This document shows positions 18,027 to 28,207 of a stretch of DNA of 64,000 nucleotides, piece by piece. The position numbers were made by a program, and so were the translations under genes. The stretch lies in NCBI RefSeq assembly GCF_001757995.1, contig NZ_LXLV01000019.1:1-64000 (forward strand). The letters run 5' to 3'. The DNA comes from Bacillus mycoides. GTDB lineage: Bacteria > Bacillota > Bacilli > Bacillales > Bacillaceae_G. Numbering within the stretch: the first letter of the stretch is position 1; each line of letters opens with the position of its first letter. The notes beneath the pieces are model-generated. The model saw only the letters and a program-made list of their open reading frames with translations, was not told where the DNA came from and did not search any database.

Positions 18027-18055
18027 GGGGAGCAGAACATGTCCATCAGGCTAAG
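18027..18055 (+). repeat. Solitary IS231/MIC-like inverted-repeat end
   Basis: GGGG-N7-CATGTCCATCAGGCTAAG matches the ends in the 44-48.5 kb island (CATGCCCATCAACTTAAG consensus, preceded by GGGG 7-11 nt outside). It is in left-end orientation. No convincing right end is seen; TTGATGG at about 18102 is only a weak candidate. Confidence 0.5.
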
Positions 18056-18176
18056 CTTATATAAGTTTAATTTTACATATATACGAGATTCATCATGAAC
18101 TTTTATTGATGGTATTTTTATATATATTTACTCATAAGAATGGAACTAGCTTAGTATTTACTGGGGGGGATTAAGA

Positions 18177-19025
18177 ATGAATAGGGATGAAACTTCATTA
18201 CATCCTGATACGGGTGTTACGTCTGTAATGTTTGTTGAACGTTCATTAAATGAAATTCGTTTTTGGTCTAGAATCATGAAGGAGCATTCTTTTTTTCTTC
18301 GATTGGGGTTTAGATGCGAGGATACCCAACTAATCGAAGAGGCTAATCAATTTTATCGATTGTTTGAACATATCGAACAAATAGCGTACTCCTATACAAA
18401 TGAAACAGATCCTGGGCAAATAAAAAGATTTAATTCAGAAGTACAACAAGCCGCAACTAATATTTGGGGATTTAAACGAAAAATTCTAGGATTAATTCTC
18501 ACATGTAAATTGCCAGGACAAAATAATTTTCCACTGTTAGTTGACCACACAAGTAGGGAAGCTGATTATTTTAGAAGACGTTTAATTGAATTAAATGAAG
18601 GTAAATTAGATGCTCTTCCTGATGCTATTATTAAAGAAAATGTTTTCTTTTTAAGGATTATGGCAGACCATGCTAAATTTATCGGTCATCTTCTTGATCC
18701 ATCAGAAAGAAAGCTTGTAGATACAGCCCGGAATTTTAGCAATGATTTTGATGAATTGATGTATCAAGCAATTGACTTAGAATCTATGAAACCACAATCC
18801 CAAACAGTCCCTCTTTTAGATCAATTTTTAGATCAAAATCGTGTGTCGGTTACATCTCTTCGGGATTTTAAGAAAACGGCACGTGATTTAATTGAGCAAT
18901 GTAAAATAAAGAGTATCATTCATCCATTATTAGCAGACCATGTTTTTCGTGAAGCTGATAGATTTCTTGAAATAATTGATATGTTTGATGCTCATCTTAC
19001 AAATATTAAATCACAATCTAGATAG
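18177..19025 (+). CDS. DUF2935 domain protein (two-repeat helical bundle), 282 aa
   Basis: Two homologous ~130-residue halves. Each has an E..FW..I..EH-type start (SLNEIRFWSRIMKEHSFFLR; IKENVFFLRIMADHAKFIG) and a closing DH..READ motif (LLVDHTSREADYFRR; LLADHVFREADRFLE). The duplicated Glu/His pattern is that of DUF2935 proteins, a four-helix fold with likely metal sites. Cytosolic, function unknown. Preceded by GGGGGGA. It may be spore-related in bacilli, but nothing here proves it. Confidence 0.85.
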   Translation: MNRDETSLHPDTGVTSVMFVERSLNEIRFWSRIMKEHSFFLRLGFRCEDTQLIEEANQFYRLFEHIEQIAYSYTNETDPGQIKRFNSEVQQAATNIWGFKRKILGLILTCKLPGQNNFPLLVDHTSREADYFRRRLIELNEGKLDALPDAIIKENVFFLRIMADHAKFIGHLLDPSERKLVDTARNFSNDFDELMYQAIDLESMKPQSQTVPLLDQFLDQNRVSVTSLRDFKKTARDLIEQCKIKSIIHPLLADHVFREADRFLEIIDMFDAHLTNIKSQSR

Positions 19026-19062
19026 TAGAAGATAAGGAAAGATACTATTTTGCTTTAAGCTG

Positions 19063-19095
19063 AGAAGTTAACAATTTATTGTTAGCTTCTTTTCT
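19063..19095 (+). terminator. Terminator of the DUF2935 gene
   Basis: Stem AGAAGTTAACAAT / ATTGTTAGCTTCT (19063-19075 / 19078-19090), then TTTCTTT. Confidence 0.65.
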
Positions 19096-19372
19096 TTGTG
19101 ATGAAAAGGTTTAAAAATGAAACTTTTAGAGAATGAAGAGATAAAAAACCAAAATAAAAATTTTCTTTTCATCTAGTAAATTTACCTTTAAAGACTATAA
19201 ATACCTTTGACCATATATGTAATTCTTTGTAAAATGATATATATAGAAAAATTATGAATATACAGGAAATCTATGGATAGTAGTTTCTGATAAATTTTTC
19301 AGGGGGAATTTATTAGTTAAGTATATTAACTTGTTTGCACTAAATTTCACAAATAAAGGGGTATTAGGAATC

Positions 19373-20017
19373 ATGAAAGCAAAGAAATTAGTAAGTTTAG
19401 CGTTACCAGTTATGTTATTGAGTGGTTGTATTACAATTGAAACCGATGGTAAGAAAGCTGAACCAAAGAAAGAAGAAGCGCAAAAGGTAGAGAAAGAGAG
19501 TAAGTCAACTGATAGCAAGAAAGAGGATAGCTTACCTGTGGCGAAAGGTGAAGGTACAAACAGTAGTTCATCAAGTAGTCAACCAAGTTCTTCTTCAAAC
19601 AACTCAACTTCTTCCAGTTCTTCAACTGGTAAGGTAACTGGTTCAGATGTTGAAAGGTACAAGTCAGATATCATAAACAGTGCTACTCAAATTGAAGATA
19701 CAATGAAATTAATTGAAGGAATAGCAGGTTCAGACGTAAAGTCATACAAACAAAAGAAAAGTGAAGTACAACTGAGTTTAGGTGGAGCAAAGGCAACTGC
19801 AACGAAATTGAAGAATCTACAAGCACCTCCTGAGTTACAGGGAGAACAGGCGAAGATAAAGCAGTCAATGGAACTGTATGCGGATTGTTTCCAACTTCTC
19901 TTTGATGCATTGGACCAAGAAGACGAGAGTAAAATGCATCGAGTAGTAAGTAAAGCACAAGAAGGTTCAAAACTGTTTGAAGAAGCAGCGAAGAGTATCG
20001 CTAATAAAACCAACTAA
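19373..20017 (+). CDS. lipoprotein with Ser-rich linker and helical C-terminal domain, 214 aa
   Basis: Lipoprotein signal MKAKKLVSLALPVMLLSGC (lipidated Cys 19), then a charged Lys/Glu segment, a Ser/Thr-rich spacer (residues ~62-95), and a C-terminal helical domain of ~110 residues (YKSDIINSATQIEDTMKLI...). It sits on the outer face of the membrane. ATG 19373 is preferred over the earlier frame opening because the signal peptide begins there. It shares the signal-peptide style and helical domain pattern with the next gene (28 bp downstream), so the two look like diverged paralogues in one operon. Function unknown. Confidence 0.75.
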   Translation: MKAKKLVSLALPVMLLSGCITIETDGKKAEPKKEEAQKVEKESKSTDSKKEDSLPVAKGEGTNSSSSSSQPSSSSNNSTSSSSSTGKVTGSDVERYKSDIINSATQIEDTMKLIEGIAGSDVKSYKQKKSEVQLSLGGAKATATKLKNLQAPPELQGEQAKIKQSMELYADCFQLLFDALDQEDESKMHRVVSKAQEGSKLFEEAAKSIANKTN

Positions 20018-20045
20018 GAATAAATGACTAAAAGGGGTATGAGGT

Positions 20046-21119
20046 ATGAAAGTGAAGAAACTAATAGCTGCTGCAGTTCCAGTTGCCTTATTATTAAGTG
20101 GTTGTGTTACAGTAAAAGATTCGGCAAGTAAAGAAGAAAAGACAGAAGAAACAAGTAAATCTAAGGCTTCTGAAACGAAAGAAAAATTAACTAATTCGAA
20201 AGAAGAAAGTAAAGATGTTCAAAAGGTTCGAGTTTTAGATGAAGATTATGCACAATATTTATTAGACATTGAACAGGATATGTTAAGACGATTTGATTAC
20301 TATGATGCTTCTGTAAGGGATTTGAGAAATGGAAGTAAATCAAAAGCTGAGGTATTAGATAGTATTAAAGACATCTATAAAGTATTTGATAAGATAGAGA
20401 AGATTTCCGCACCGCCAAAACATAAAGAAGACCAAAAAGAGATTGAAAGAGCGACAGGTAAACTAAGAGAGACATTCGGTGAAATAGAGAAGTTATTCAA
20501 CGATAAAGGCTTCAGCTTAGAGACTGATAAGGAAATTTTAAATAAAGCAAATACAAAACTAGAGGAAGCAAAACGTATTTGGAAACCTATATTCGATAAG
20601 TTAAGATCCGAAATAAAAGGTGATACAGCCACAGAAAAATCTACTAGTACAACAAGTAGTTCTACATCGACAAACCCAACTACTGATAGTCAGGCTCAAA
20701 CAGATAAAAGCCAAGCTCAAACGGGGGTATTTGTAGGTACAGTTGGTACAAGTGAAGAGTTAGGAATTAGTTATGGAAACATGGAGAAGAACATCAAAGA
20801 TGGTACTGAGATTATTGGTAACTGGGGTATTGATTACGGTAGTGGCATCAAAACTACGTTAGTACTAAAAGGTGATAAAACATTTGAGTCCTATGCGAAT
20901 GGTTCTTATCCGAATAAAGATAACTACTTAACAGGAACATATGTGGTAGATGTTCCATCATTCCAGTTATCTTTAAAAGTAACAAAAGCAGTTAAAGACG
21001 GTCAAGAAGTAAAGTTAACAAATGATAGCATGATGTATAAATTACAAAACTATGATGGAAACACATTACAAATTTATCATATGGACGATAATGTTCGTAT
21101 TCGGTATGCAAAACAATAA
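20046..21119 (+). CDS. lipoprotein with helical and beta C-terminal domains, 357 aa
   Basis: Lipoprotein signal MKVKKLIAAAVPVALLLSGC. A Lys/Glu/Ser linker, then a helical domain (~65-180; YAQYLLDIEQDMLRRFDYYD...ISAPPKHKEDQ) resembling the neighbour's APPELQGEQ region. A Ser/Thr/Gln linker follows, and a C-terminal ~120-residue beta domain (IIGNWGIDYGSGIKTTLVLKG...FESYANGSYPNKDN), resembling lipocalin-like 'extracellular stress' domains. It is anchored outside the cell. Function unknown. It is expressed with the preceding lipoprotein; GGGGTATGAGGT precedes the ATG. Confidence 0.75.
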   Translation: MKVKKLIAAAVPVALLLSGCVTVKDSASKEEKTEETSKSKASETKEKLTNSKEESKDVQKVRVLDEDYAQYLLDIEQDMLRRFDYYDASVRDLRNGSKSKAEVLDSIKDIYKVFDKIEKISAPPKHKEDQKEIERATGKLRETFGEIEKLFNDKGFSLETDKEILNKANTKLEEAKRIWKPIFDKLRSEIKGDTATEKSTSTTSSSTSTNPTTDSQAQTDKSQAQTGVFVGTVGTSEELGISYGNMEKNIKDGTEIIGNWGIDYGSGIKTTLVLKGDKTFESYANGSYPNKDNYLTGTYVVDVPSFQLSLKVTKAVKDGQEVKLTNDSMMYKLQNYDGNTLQIYHMDDNVRIRYAKQ

Positions 21120-21128
21120 ATAATTGGC

Positions 21129-21163
21129 AAAAAACTCTGTAATAAATTTTACAGAGTTTTTTA
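21129..21163 (+). terminator. Terminator of the lipoprotein pair
   Basis: 14-bp perfect stem AAAAAACTCTGTAA / TTACAGAGTTTTTT (21129-21142 / 21149-21162). Confidence 0.85.
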
Positions 21164-21439
21164 GTTAGTTTTAATTTAATTTCTTCATTATCTTCCCAGG
21201 CGCTATCCATACTAGTATAAGTTGAGAAATGAACAAAACGATTTGATTGCAATGTATGAATAAATAGAAAAGACACCCTAAGTTCATTGTTTATAGTGAA
21301 TTTAAATCAATTACGAAGTAGTGATATTGAAGAATTATGGGATCGTTTTAAAAGCATTTGATTTAGTAGAGGAAAGACCAAATGGATGCTGTTAGCTATC
21401 ACAAAAAGCCAATGTGCATATGCGAATGGAAACAGAAGA

Positions 21440-21482
21440 AGGCCATAGTATAGAAAAAAATCTATATTATGGCCTGTTTTTA
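21440..21482 (+). terminator. Terminator-like hairpin in gene-poor spacer
   Basis: Stem AGGCCATAGTATAGA / TCTATATTATGGCCT (21440-21454 / 21461-21475, one G-U pair), then GTTTTTA. Upstream, 21165-21440 has no supportable gene; it may carry remnants of a lost one (an open stretch reads LRSSDIEELWDRFKS at about 21310). Confidence 0.55.
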
Positions 21483-21630
21483 TATGTACCTTGGTTTTCT
21501 TATGCATATGTATTTTTTTAGATAATCAAATAGATTAACATAAAAATGAAAATGTAATTGATTTTTACTAGAGAGTAATTTATATATAAATTACGAAATA
21601 TATAGTTTTAACATCATTAGGGGGTGTATT

Positions 21631-22344
21631 ATGAAAAAAAGTAAATTTATTAATTTAACAACGGCCGCTACACTAAGTTTAAGCCTACTATTCACAGGAG
21701 CTGTATCCGCCGCTACTGAAGAAAATTTCAGTCCAAAACAAATTAGTTTAGATGAAGTTACATCTGAAAAAATTGATATGTATCAACTAAATCAAATTCA
21801 AGATACATTTACAAAAAACACTGAAAATCAGGTAACTTTTTATTGGAAAAATACGCAAGGTATAGAGGAATCGATTGATTTATCTGTTCGAACAGATGCT
21901 AGAGGTAATATAACTTCCGTAAGCGAAGTCACTACACATGACAACCTAGTTGATTCTCTAGTTAAAAAGAAAAAACCAGGAAAACCAGGGAAGGGTTCTA
22001 GTCCAAAGGTACCATATAAATTAAATGGTGGAACAAATAAATCTAGCTTTATTAATGAACACGCTTATAATAGACATAAATATAATCCTAAAGAAAAATC
22101 TACTTCTAGTAAAACTCAGTATGGTCGAGATGTTGACGTGAAGAAGTTAAGGGAGGAAACAATGCATAATTATGAAAATAAGTGGAGTCAAACGGATAAC
22201 AAGGGTAACAGAACAACAACTTATGCTAAACAATTCGATGGTAATGTAAGCACTTCTGATTCATCAACAAGTCATCATAGGGTTATAATCAATCATTCTG
22301 ACTCATCAAGAAGTACACAATTCCCATTGTACTTAAAGAACTAA
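21631..22344 (+). CDS. secreted putative toxin (SAR2788-like), 237 aa
   Basis: Sec signal peptide (MKKSKFINLTTAATLSLSLL...GAVSA, cleavage near residue 28), a ~100-residue N-terminal domain, and a Lys/Pro/Gly hinge (KKKKPGKPGKG, ~112-122). The compact basic C-terminal domain has His/Tyr/Arg clusters (NEHAYNRHKYNP, TSSKTQYGRDVD, THHRVIIN-like ending), a composition typical of nuclease-type polymorphic toxin tips. From memory it resembles the SAR2788 family of putative toxins. A 76-aa acidic protein begins 1 bp after the stop, as expected for an immunity partner. AGGGGGTG precedes the ATG. Activity is inferred, not shown. Confidence 0.6.
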   Translation: MKKSKFINLTTAATLSLSLLFTGAVSAATEENFSPKQISLDEVTSEKIDMYQLNQIQDTFTKNTENQVTFYWKNTQGIEESIDLSVRTDARGNITSVSEVTTHDNLVDSLVKKKKPGKPGKGSSPKVPYKLNGGTNKSSFINEHAYNRHKYNPKEKSTSSKTQYGRDVDVKKLREETMHNYENKWSQTDNKGNRTTTYAKQFDGNVSTSDSSTSHHRVIINHSDSSRSTQFPLYLKN

Positions 22345-22345
22345 T

Positions 22346-22576
22346 ATGAATACAAAAAATTTTCAAACCTATGTGGCGTTATCAACAAAAGACTGGAGTG
22401 CTGAAACATTTGTAAGAACCCTAGAAGAGATTGTAGCTTCGGCAAAAGAATATGAAAATGATTATGTTGAAATCCATCAAGTATTAGAAATGGTAGTAAC
22501 AGAAGTTGAAGTTGAGTATGTAATCATTCTAAATCATACGAGAAACTTAGATGATTTGGGAAAATACCTTAAATAA
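22346..22576 (+). CDS. putative immunity protein for the upstream toxin, 76 aa
   Basis: Small acidic cytosolic protein (MNTKNFQTYVALSTKDWSAE...VLEMVVTEVEVEY) with no signal peptide. It starts 1 bp after the toxin stop and has only a weak ribosome site (AAGAAC), so it is probably translated by coupling. Acidic charge against a basic partner domain and tight spacing are the usual signs of a toxin-immunity pair. No family recognised. It is followed directly by a terminator, which closes a two-gene unit. Confidence 0.6.
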   Translation: MNTKNFQTYVALSTKDWSAETFVRTLEEIVASAKEYENDYVEIHQVLEMVVTEVEVEYVIILNHTRNLDDLGKYLK

Positions 22577-22603
22577 TAATTTCTAAATGCTGTTTATAAA
22601 AAA

Positions 22604-22645
22604 GGAATGCCGTTTTATTTGAATAGAATGGGCATTCTTTTTTTA
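22604..22645 (+). terminator. Terminator of the toxin/immunity unit
   Basis: Stem GGAATGCC / GGGCATTCT (22604-22611 / 22630-22638) then T7. Confidence 0.75.
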
Positions 22646-22733
22646 TCCCTGCTAATAATATAAAGGGTTTTGATACGGAATTTTAAAAAGAGAGTGCTAA
22701 TATTGCTACTCTAAAAAAGGGTGTAATCAGGAT

Positions 22734-22764
22734 AGTGGATGACATTTTGTTATCCACTTTTTTA
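22734..22764 (+). terminator. Terminator-like hairpin
   Basis: AGTGGAT / ATCCACT (22734-22740 / 22752-22758) followed by TTTTT. There is no recognised gene between it and the previous terminator. It may be a relic of a lost gene. Confidence 0.5.
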
Positions 22765-22941
22765 CTTTCCGAAATATATCAACGATTCGACATGAGATAT
22801 CGATTTATCAACACAAAACGATAATGATAGGAAGATCTTTCTCTCGATGTAACTTCATAGTAACAGTAACCATCCAAAGCCCAATTCATACACTATGATG
22901 GAGGCTTTTACTTAATAATCCGATGAAAAAGGAGTGTAATG

Positions 22942-24138
22942 ATGAAAAAATGTACTGTTAATGAAACGGGAGGGAATGTGCCGCAACCGATCCGTAGCGA
23001 TGGTGCAGGTGCGATTGATTCTGGACCGCGTAATATTATGCGGGATATTCAAAATCCGAATATGCTCGTTCCGCCTATAACAGATGCTGGCTTAGTTCCT
23101 AACTTGAAATTTTCATTCTCAGACACTTCTATGATTTTGAAACAAGGTGGGTGGTCTCGGGAGATTACTGTTAGAGAACTTCCGATTTCGACTACAATTG
23201 CAGGGGTAAATATGAGCTTAACGGCCGGAGGAGTACGTGAACTTCATTGGCATAAAGAAGCAGAATGGGCGTATATGCTTTTAGGACGGGCACGAATAAC
23301 TGCTGTTGATCAAAACGGACGGAATTTTATTGCTGATGTTGGTCCGGGTGATCTTTGGTATTTCCCGCCTGGTATTCCGCATTCTATTCAAGGATTGGAA
23401 CATTGTGAATTCCTGCTCGTTTTCGATGATGGACATTTTTCTGATCTATCTACTTTAGCTATTTCAGACTGGTTTGCACATACGCCAAAAGAAGTCTTAT
23501 CAGCTAATTTCGGAGTACCGGAGAGTGCTTTTAACTCCATTCCTTCAGATCAAGTTTATATTTATCAAGGGAATATACCGGGTTCGCTTGAGAGTCAGAC
23601 AGTTCAGTCACCAAAAGGAGAAGTTCCGTTAACGTTTAAACATGAACTGTTAAAACAAAAGCCGATTAAGACCCCTGGTGGTAGTGTCCGAATTGTAGAT
23701 TCTACGAATTTTCCTATTTCAAAAACAATCGCAGCAGCACTCGCTGAAGTTGAGCCTGGTGGAATGAGAGAACTTCATTGGCACCCAAACAATGATGAGT
23801 GGCAGTATTATCTTACTGGACAAGGAAGAATGACTGTATTTCTTGGGGATGGTTCAGCTCGCACATTTGATTATAGAGCTGGTGATGTCGGATATGTACC
23901 GTTTGCGACTGGGCACTATATTCAAAATACAGGTACCGAAACATTGTGGTTTTTAGAGATGTTCAGAAGTAATCGTTTTGAAGATGTATCGTTAAATCAA
24001 TGGATGGCATTGACTCCTAAAGAAATAGTGGAGAGTAATATAGACGTTGGTCCACAATTAATGGATTCTTTACGCAAGGAGAAATCACCTGTTGTGAAAT
24101 ATCCGGGATTTTCATATAGTCCGAAAAATGATGGGTGA
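22942..24138 (+). CDS. oxalate decarboxylase-like bicupin with altered lid, 398 aa
   Basis: Two cupin domains. N-terminal Mn ligands are H102, H104, E108 ([11 protein letters not shown]) and H147. The C-terminal site is [12 protein letters not shown] plus the His in [10 protein letters not shown]. Length and order match OxdC/OxdD, which split oxalate into formate and CO2. In B. subtilis OxdC the flexible N-terminal lid is Ser-Glu-Asn-Ser, with the Glu essential for decarboxylation. Here the aligned residues are Ser-Asp-Leu-Ser (167-170), so activity may differ. No signal peptide is present (OxdD is a spore-coat form). ATG 22942 is spaced 7 nt from AAGGAG; an adjacent ATG at 22939 is possible. 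Confidence 0.88.
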   Translation: MKKCTVNETGGNVPQPIRSDGAGAIDSGPRNIMRDIQNPNMLVPPITDAGLVPNLKFSFSDTSMILKQGGWSREITVRELPISTTIAGVNMSLTAGGVRELHWHKEAEWAYMLLGRARITAVDQNGRNFIADVGPGDLWYFPPGIPHSIQGLEHCEFLLVFDDGHFSDLSTLAISDWFAHTPKEVLSANFGVPESAFNSIPSDQVYIYQGNIPGSLESQTVQSPKGEVPLTFKHELLKQKPIKTPGGSVRIVDSTNFPISKTIAAALAEVEPGGMRELHWHPNNDEWQYYLTGQGRMTVFLGDGSARTFDYRAGDVGYVPFATGHYIQNTGTETLWFLEMFRSNRFEDVSLNQWMALTPKEIVESNIDVGPQLMDSLRKEKSPVVKYPGFSYSPKNDG

Positions 24139-24150
24139 AAATGAATAAAT

Positions 24151-24197
24151 ACGTTATTCTTTCTAGAGAATGTTAAGAAGGAATAGCGTGTTTTTTT
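24151..24197 (+). terminator. Terminator of the bicupin gene
   Basis: Imperfect stem ACGTTATTCTT / AAGGAATAGCGT (24151-24161 / 24178-24189) followed by GTTTTTTT. Confidence 0.6.
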
Positions 24198-24412
24198 ACG
24201 TCTCGTCCTGTCTTTGCGAGTATTTGTTATTTGTATTATTGTTCGGGAAATTATTATAGAAGAAAAGTATATGAAATCTGCATGGCATAAAGTACGAAAT
24301 GGCGTCATTTTAAGGTGTAACGCACAAGTTGCACAGGCTATGCAACGATAACTAGCTTTACTCTTCATCATTTATTTGACCATACTAGACATAGAGAGGT
24401 GATAAACACAGT

Positions 24413-24862
24413 ATGGTTTTTAGTGAACGTTTAAAAGAAGAAAGGGAAAAAAGAAATTGGTCGCAAAATGATTTGGCTGAAAAAATTCATGTAAGTAGGC
24501 AGTCTGTTTCGAAATGGGAGACGGGAAAGAACTATCCGAGCATTGAAATTATTATTCATTTAAGTGATCTGTTTGGTATTACGATTGATGAGTTGTTGAG
24601 GAGTGATGAAAAATTGACGCAGAAAGTAATTGAAGATAGTAAGCAATTAGCATATCCAAAATGGAAGGTGTTTTTTGATAGTCTATTCATGCTGGGGGTA
24701 TTTTTGTTTATTACAAAAATCGTTGTATGGGCGTTAAATAAGTTTGCAGGAGCAAGCATTACAATTGTAGCAGATGCACCATATGTAATGAATTTTTTAC
24801 CCCTCATATTAATGGTTATAGGCGGTACGGTTTCTGATAAGTTGAAGAAGATATATAGGTAA
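24413..24862 (+). CDS. XRE-family regulator with two C-terminal membrane segments, 149 aa
   Basis: N-terminal helix-turn-helix (FSERLKEEREKRNWSQNDLA...VSRQSVSKWETG, residues 3-~55), a linker, then two hydrophobic segments (VFFDSLFMLGVFLFITKIVV and YVMNFLPLILMVIGG). This makes it a membrane-tethered DNA-binding protein of a type common in bacilli. GAGGTG lies 11 nt before the ATG. It stands alone, just upstream of glpP, with no sign that it controls the glp genes. Target unknown. Confidence 0.85.
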   Translation: MVFSERLKEEREKRNWSQNDLAEKIHVSRQSVSKWETGKNYPSIEIIIHLSDLFGITIDELLRSDEKLTQKVIEDSKQLAYPKWKVFFDSLFMLGVFLFITKIVVWALNKFAGASITIVADAPYVMNFLPLILMVIGGTVSDKLKKIYR

Positions 24863-24959
24863 AAGAAAGATTTGAAAGAAATTCCTGACACTAGCTGTTC
24901 TTTCCACTCAAATTGTGTACTATAAAGGATAGGATGATAGAAAGAAGGGGACGTTTAGA

Positions 24960-25520
24960 ATGGAATTTCATGAACAAAAGATTTTGCCGGCAGTGAGACA
25001 AATTAAAGATTTGGAAAAGCTATTACATAGTTCGTATGAGTATATTGTCATTTTAGATATTCATGTCGGTCAATTGAAGAGTGTTGTGTCGCTCGCGAAG
25101 CTGCATGGGAAAAAGGTGTTTTTACATGTTGATTTAATCCATGGATTACAAAGTGATGGGCATGCGACGGAATTTTTATGCCAAGAATATAAACCGTACG
25201 GGTTATTATCGACAAAGGCGAGTGTAATTATGAAGGCGAAGCAAAAAGGTGTCGTCTCCATTCAACGCATCTTTTTAATTGATTCTAGCGCGATGGAAAA
25301 GAGCTGTAATTTGCTAGAAAAAACGAAGCCGGATTATATAGAGGTGCTTCCCGGTGCGTTAACGGGTGTCATTGCTGAGGTGAAAGAGCGTACAGGTGTA
25401 CCGATTTTAGCAGGTGGTTTTATTCGAACTGTAGAAGACGTTGAAAGAGCGTTAAATGCTGGTGCGACAGCAATTACGACATCGAAAAAAGAACTATGGA
25501 AACATTACCAAAAAAAGTGA
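24960..25520 (+). CDS. glpP: GlpP, glycerol-3-phosphate-responsive antiterminator, 186 aa
   Basis: TIM-barrel-like protein of 186 aa with the GlpP landmarks ILDIHVGQLKSVV, VFLHVDLIHGL, QRIFLIDSS, DYIEVLPGA and PILAGGFIRT. GlpP binds glycerol-3-phosphate and then the nascent leader RNA of glp genes, preventing termination. Two candidate leader terminators lie downstream (25605-25672 and 28128-28184). GAAAGAAGGGG precedes the ATG. It precedes glpF as in B. subtilis. Confidence 0.95.
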   Translation: MEFHEQKILPAVRQIKDLEKLLHSSYEYIVILDIHVGQLKSVVSLAKLHGKKVFLHVDLIHGLQSDGHATEFLCQEYKPYGLLSTKASVIMKAKQKGVVSIQRIFLIDSSAMEKSCNLLEKTKPDYIEVLPGALTGVIAEVKERTGVPILAGGFIRTVEDVERALNAGATAITTSKKELWKHYQKK

Positions 25521-25541
25521 CGAAAATGTGAAAAAATTCTG

Positions 25542-25570
25542 TTGACACCGCTTTCATTAGAGGTTAACAT
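25542..25570 (+). promoter_or_regulatory. glpFK promoter with embedded cre (CcpA) site
   Basis: TTGACA (25542-25547), 17-bp spacer, TAACAT (25565-25570). The 14-mer TGACACCGCTTTCA at 25543-25556 fits the cre consensus TGWNANCGNTNWCA at every position and overlaps the -35, so CcpA binding should block initiation during glucose use. Confidence 0.8.
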
Positions 25571-25574
25571 TATA

Positions 25575-25672
25575 GACAAGTTAATAAACGTGACGGAGAA
25601 AAGAAGAGATCCACATTTTATTGTTTCTATATATTGTATATAGAAGCATGTAAGCTGTGGATCTTTTTCTTT
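25575..25672 (+). promoter_or_regulatory. GlpP-controlled leader terminator of glpFK
   Basis: The leader begins with GACAAGTTAATAA (25575-25587), which recurs in the glpD leader. A long interrupted stem then forms: AGATCCACA / TGTGGATCT (25607-25615 / 25656-25664) with the inner pairing TTCTATATA/TATATAGAA, ending in TTTTTCTTTT. This is an intrinsic terminator expected to be read through only with GlpP and glycerol-3-phosphate. Confidence 0.8.
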
Positions 25673-25749
25673 TGAAAAAAAAACGAATGGCCATTCATTT
25701 TACCTCTATCACTTTTTGAAAGCATTTAAATTGATTGTGGAGGGATTTT

Positions 25750-26571
25750 ATGTCAGCATTTTTAGGGGAATTAATAGGGACAGCGTTGTTAATCTTACTT
25801 GGTGGCGGTGTTTGCGCTGGTGTAAGTTTAAAGAAATCGTTTGCGAAAGATTCTGGTTGGATTGTAATTACAATGGGCTGGGGCTTAGCGGTTGCTATGG
25901 CAGCGTATGCAGTTGGATCAATTAGTGGGGCACATTTGAATCCGGCTTTAACGATAGGACTTGCTTTTAAGGGAGCGTTCCCATGGAGTGACGTACCTAT
26001 GTATATCGCAGCACAAATGATTGGGGCAATTATCGGGGCAGTTCTTGTATACTTACATTACTTACCACACTGGAAAGAAACAGAAGATCCAGGAACAAAG
26101 TTAGGTGTATTTGCAACAGGTCCAGCAATTCCGAACACATTTACAAACCTTTTAAGTGAAATGATTGGAACATTCGTTTTAGTATTTGGTATATTAGCAA
26201 TTGGAGCAAATAAATTTGCAGATGGTTTAAATCCATTTATCGTAGGTTTCTTAATTGTAAGTATTGGTTTATCATTAGGTGGAACAACAGGATACGCAAT
26301 CAACCCGGCTCGTGATTTAGGTCCGCGTATTGCACACTTCTTCCTTCCGATTGCAGGAAAAGGCGGTTCAAATTGGAAGTATGCATGGATTCCAGTAGTT
26401 GGTCCAATTTTAGGTGGATCACTTGCAGGATTATTCCATCAAGTTGTATTTGAAGGAAAACAAAATTCAGCACTTATTTATGTGATTATTGCAACTGTGA
26501 TTGTACTAGCAATCTCTTATATGACAAGTAAAAAAAGTGGAGCTACTACAAATAGTAGAAAAGTAGCATAG
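25750..26571 (+). CDS. glpF: GlpF, glycerol uptake facilitator (aquaglyceroporin), 273 aa
   Basis: MIP-family channel with both pore motifs: NPA at residues 64-66 (GAHLNPALTIG) and 185-187 in GYAINPARDLGPR. The Asp after Arg marks the glycerol-conducting rather than the water-only class. Six membrane segments are readable. It lets glycerol diffuse into the cell for GlpK. ATG 25750 follows GGAGGGA; the frame extends 5 codons upstream to a GTG, which is not needed. It sits 12 bp before glpK in one operon. Confidence 0.97.
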   Translation: MSAFLGELIGTALLILLGGGVCAGVSLKKSFAKDSGWIVITMGWGLAVAMAAYAVGSISGAHLNPALTIGLAFKGAFPWSDVPMYIAAQMIGAIIGAVLVYLHYLPHWKETEDPGTKLGVFATGPAIPNTFTNLLSEMIGTFVLVFGILAIGANKFADGLNPFIVGFLIVSIGLSLGGTTGYAINPARDLGPRIAHFFLPIAGKGGSNWKYAWIPVVGPILGGSLAGLFHQVVFEGKQNSALIYVIIATVIVLAISYMTSKKSGATTNSRKVA

Positions 26572-28093
<1,522 letters not shown>

Positions 28094-28096
28094 GAT

Positions 28097-28184
28097 GACA
28101 AGTTAATAATTCGGTAGGAGATTTGGAGAGACCACAACACGCTATAGAGGCGAAATCTATAGCGGAGCTTGTGGTCTCTTTTTT
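28097..28184 (+). promoter_or_regulatory. GlpP-controlled leader terminator of glpD
   Basis: Starts with the same GACAAGTTAATAA (28097-28109) as the glpFK leader. The terminator stem GAGACCACAA / TTGTGGTCTC (28128-28137 / 28169-28178) has the inner pairing GCTATAGA/TCTATAGC and a T6 run. Confidence 0.8.
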
Positions 28185-28207
28185 CGTTATCAAAGGGAGG
28201 AATTACC

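Noticed and set aside
18027-18115. Complete IS231-like mini-element upstream of the DUF2935 gene
   Set aside because: Only one convincing end; the supposed right end (TTGATGG at ~18102) is too short to trust.
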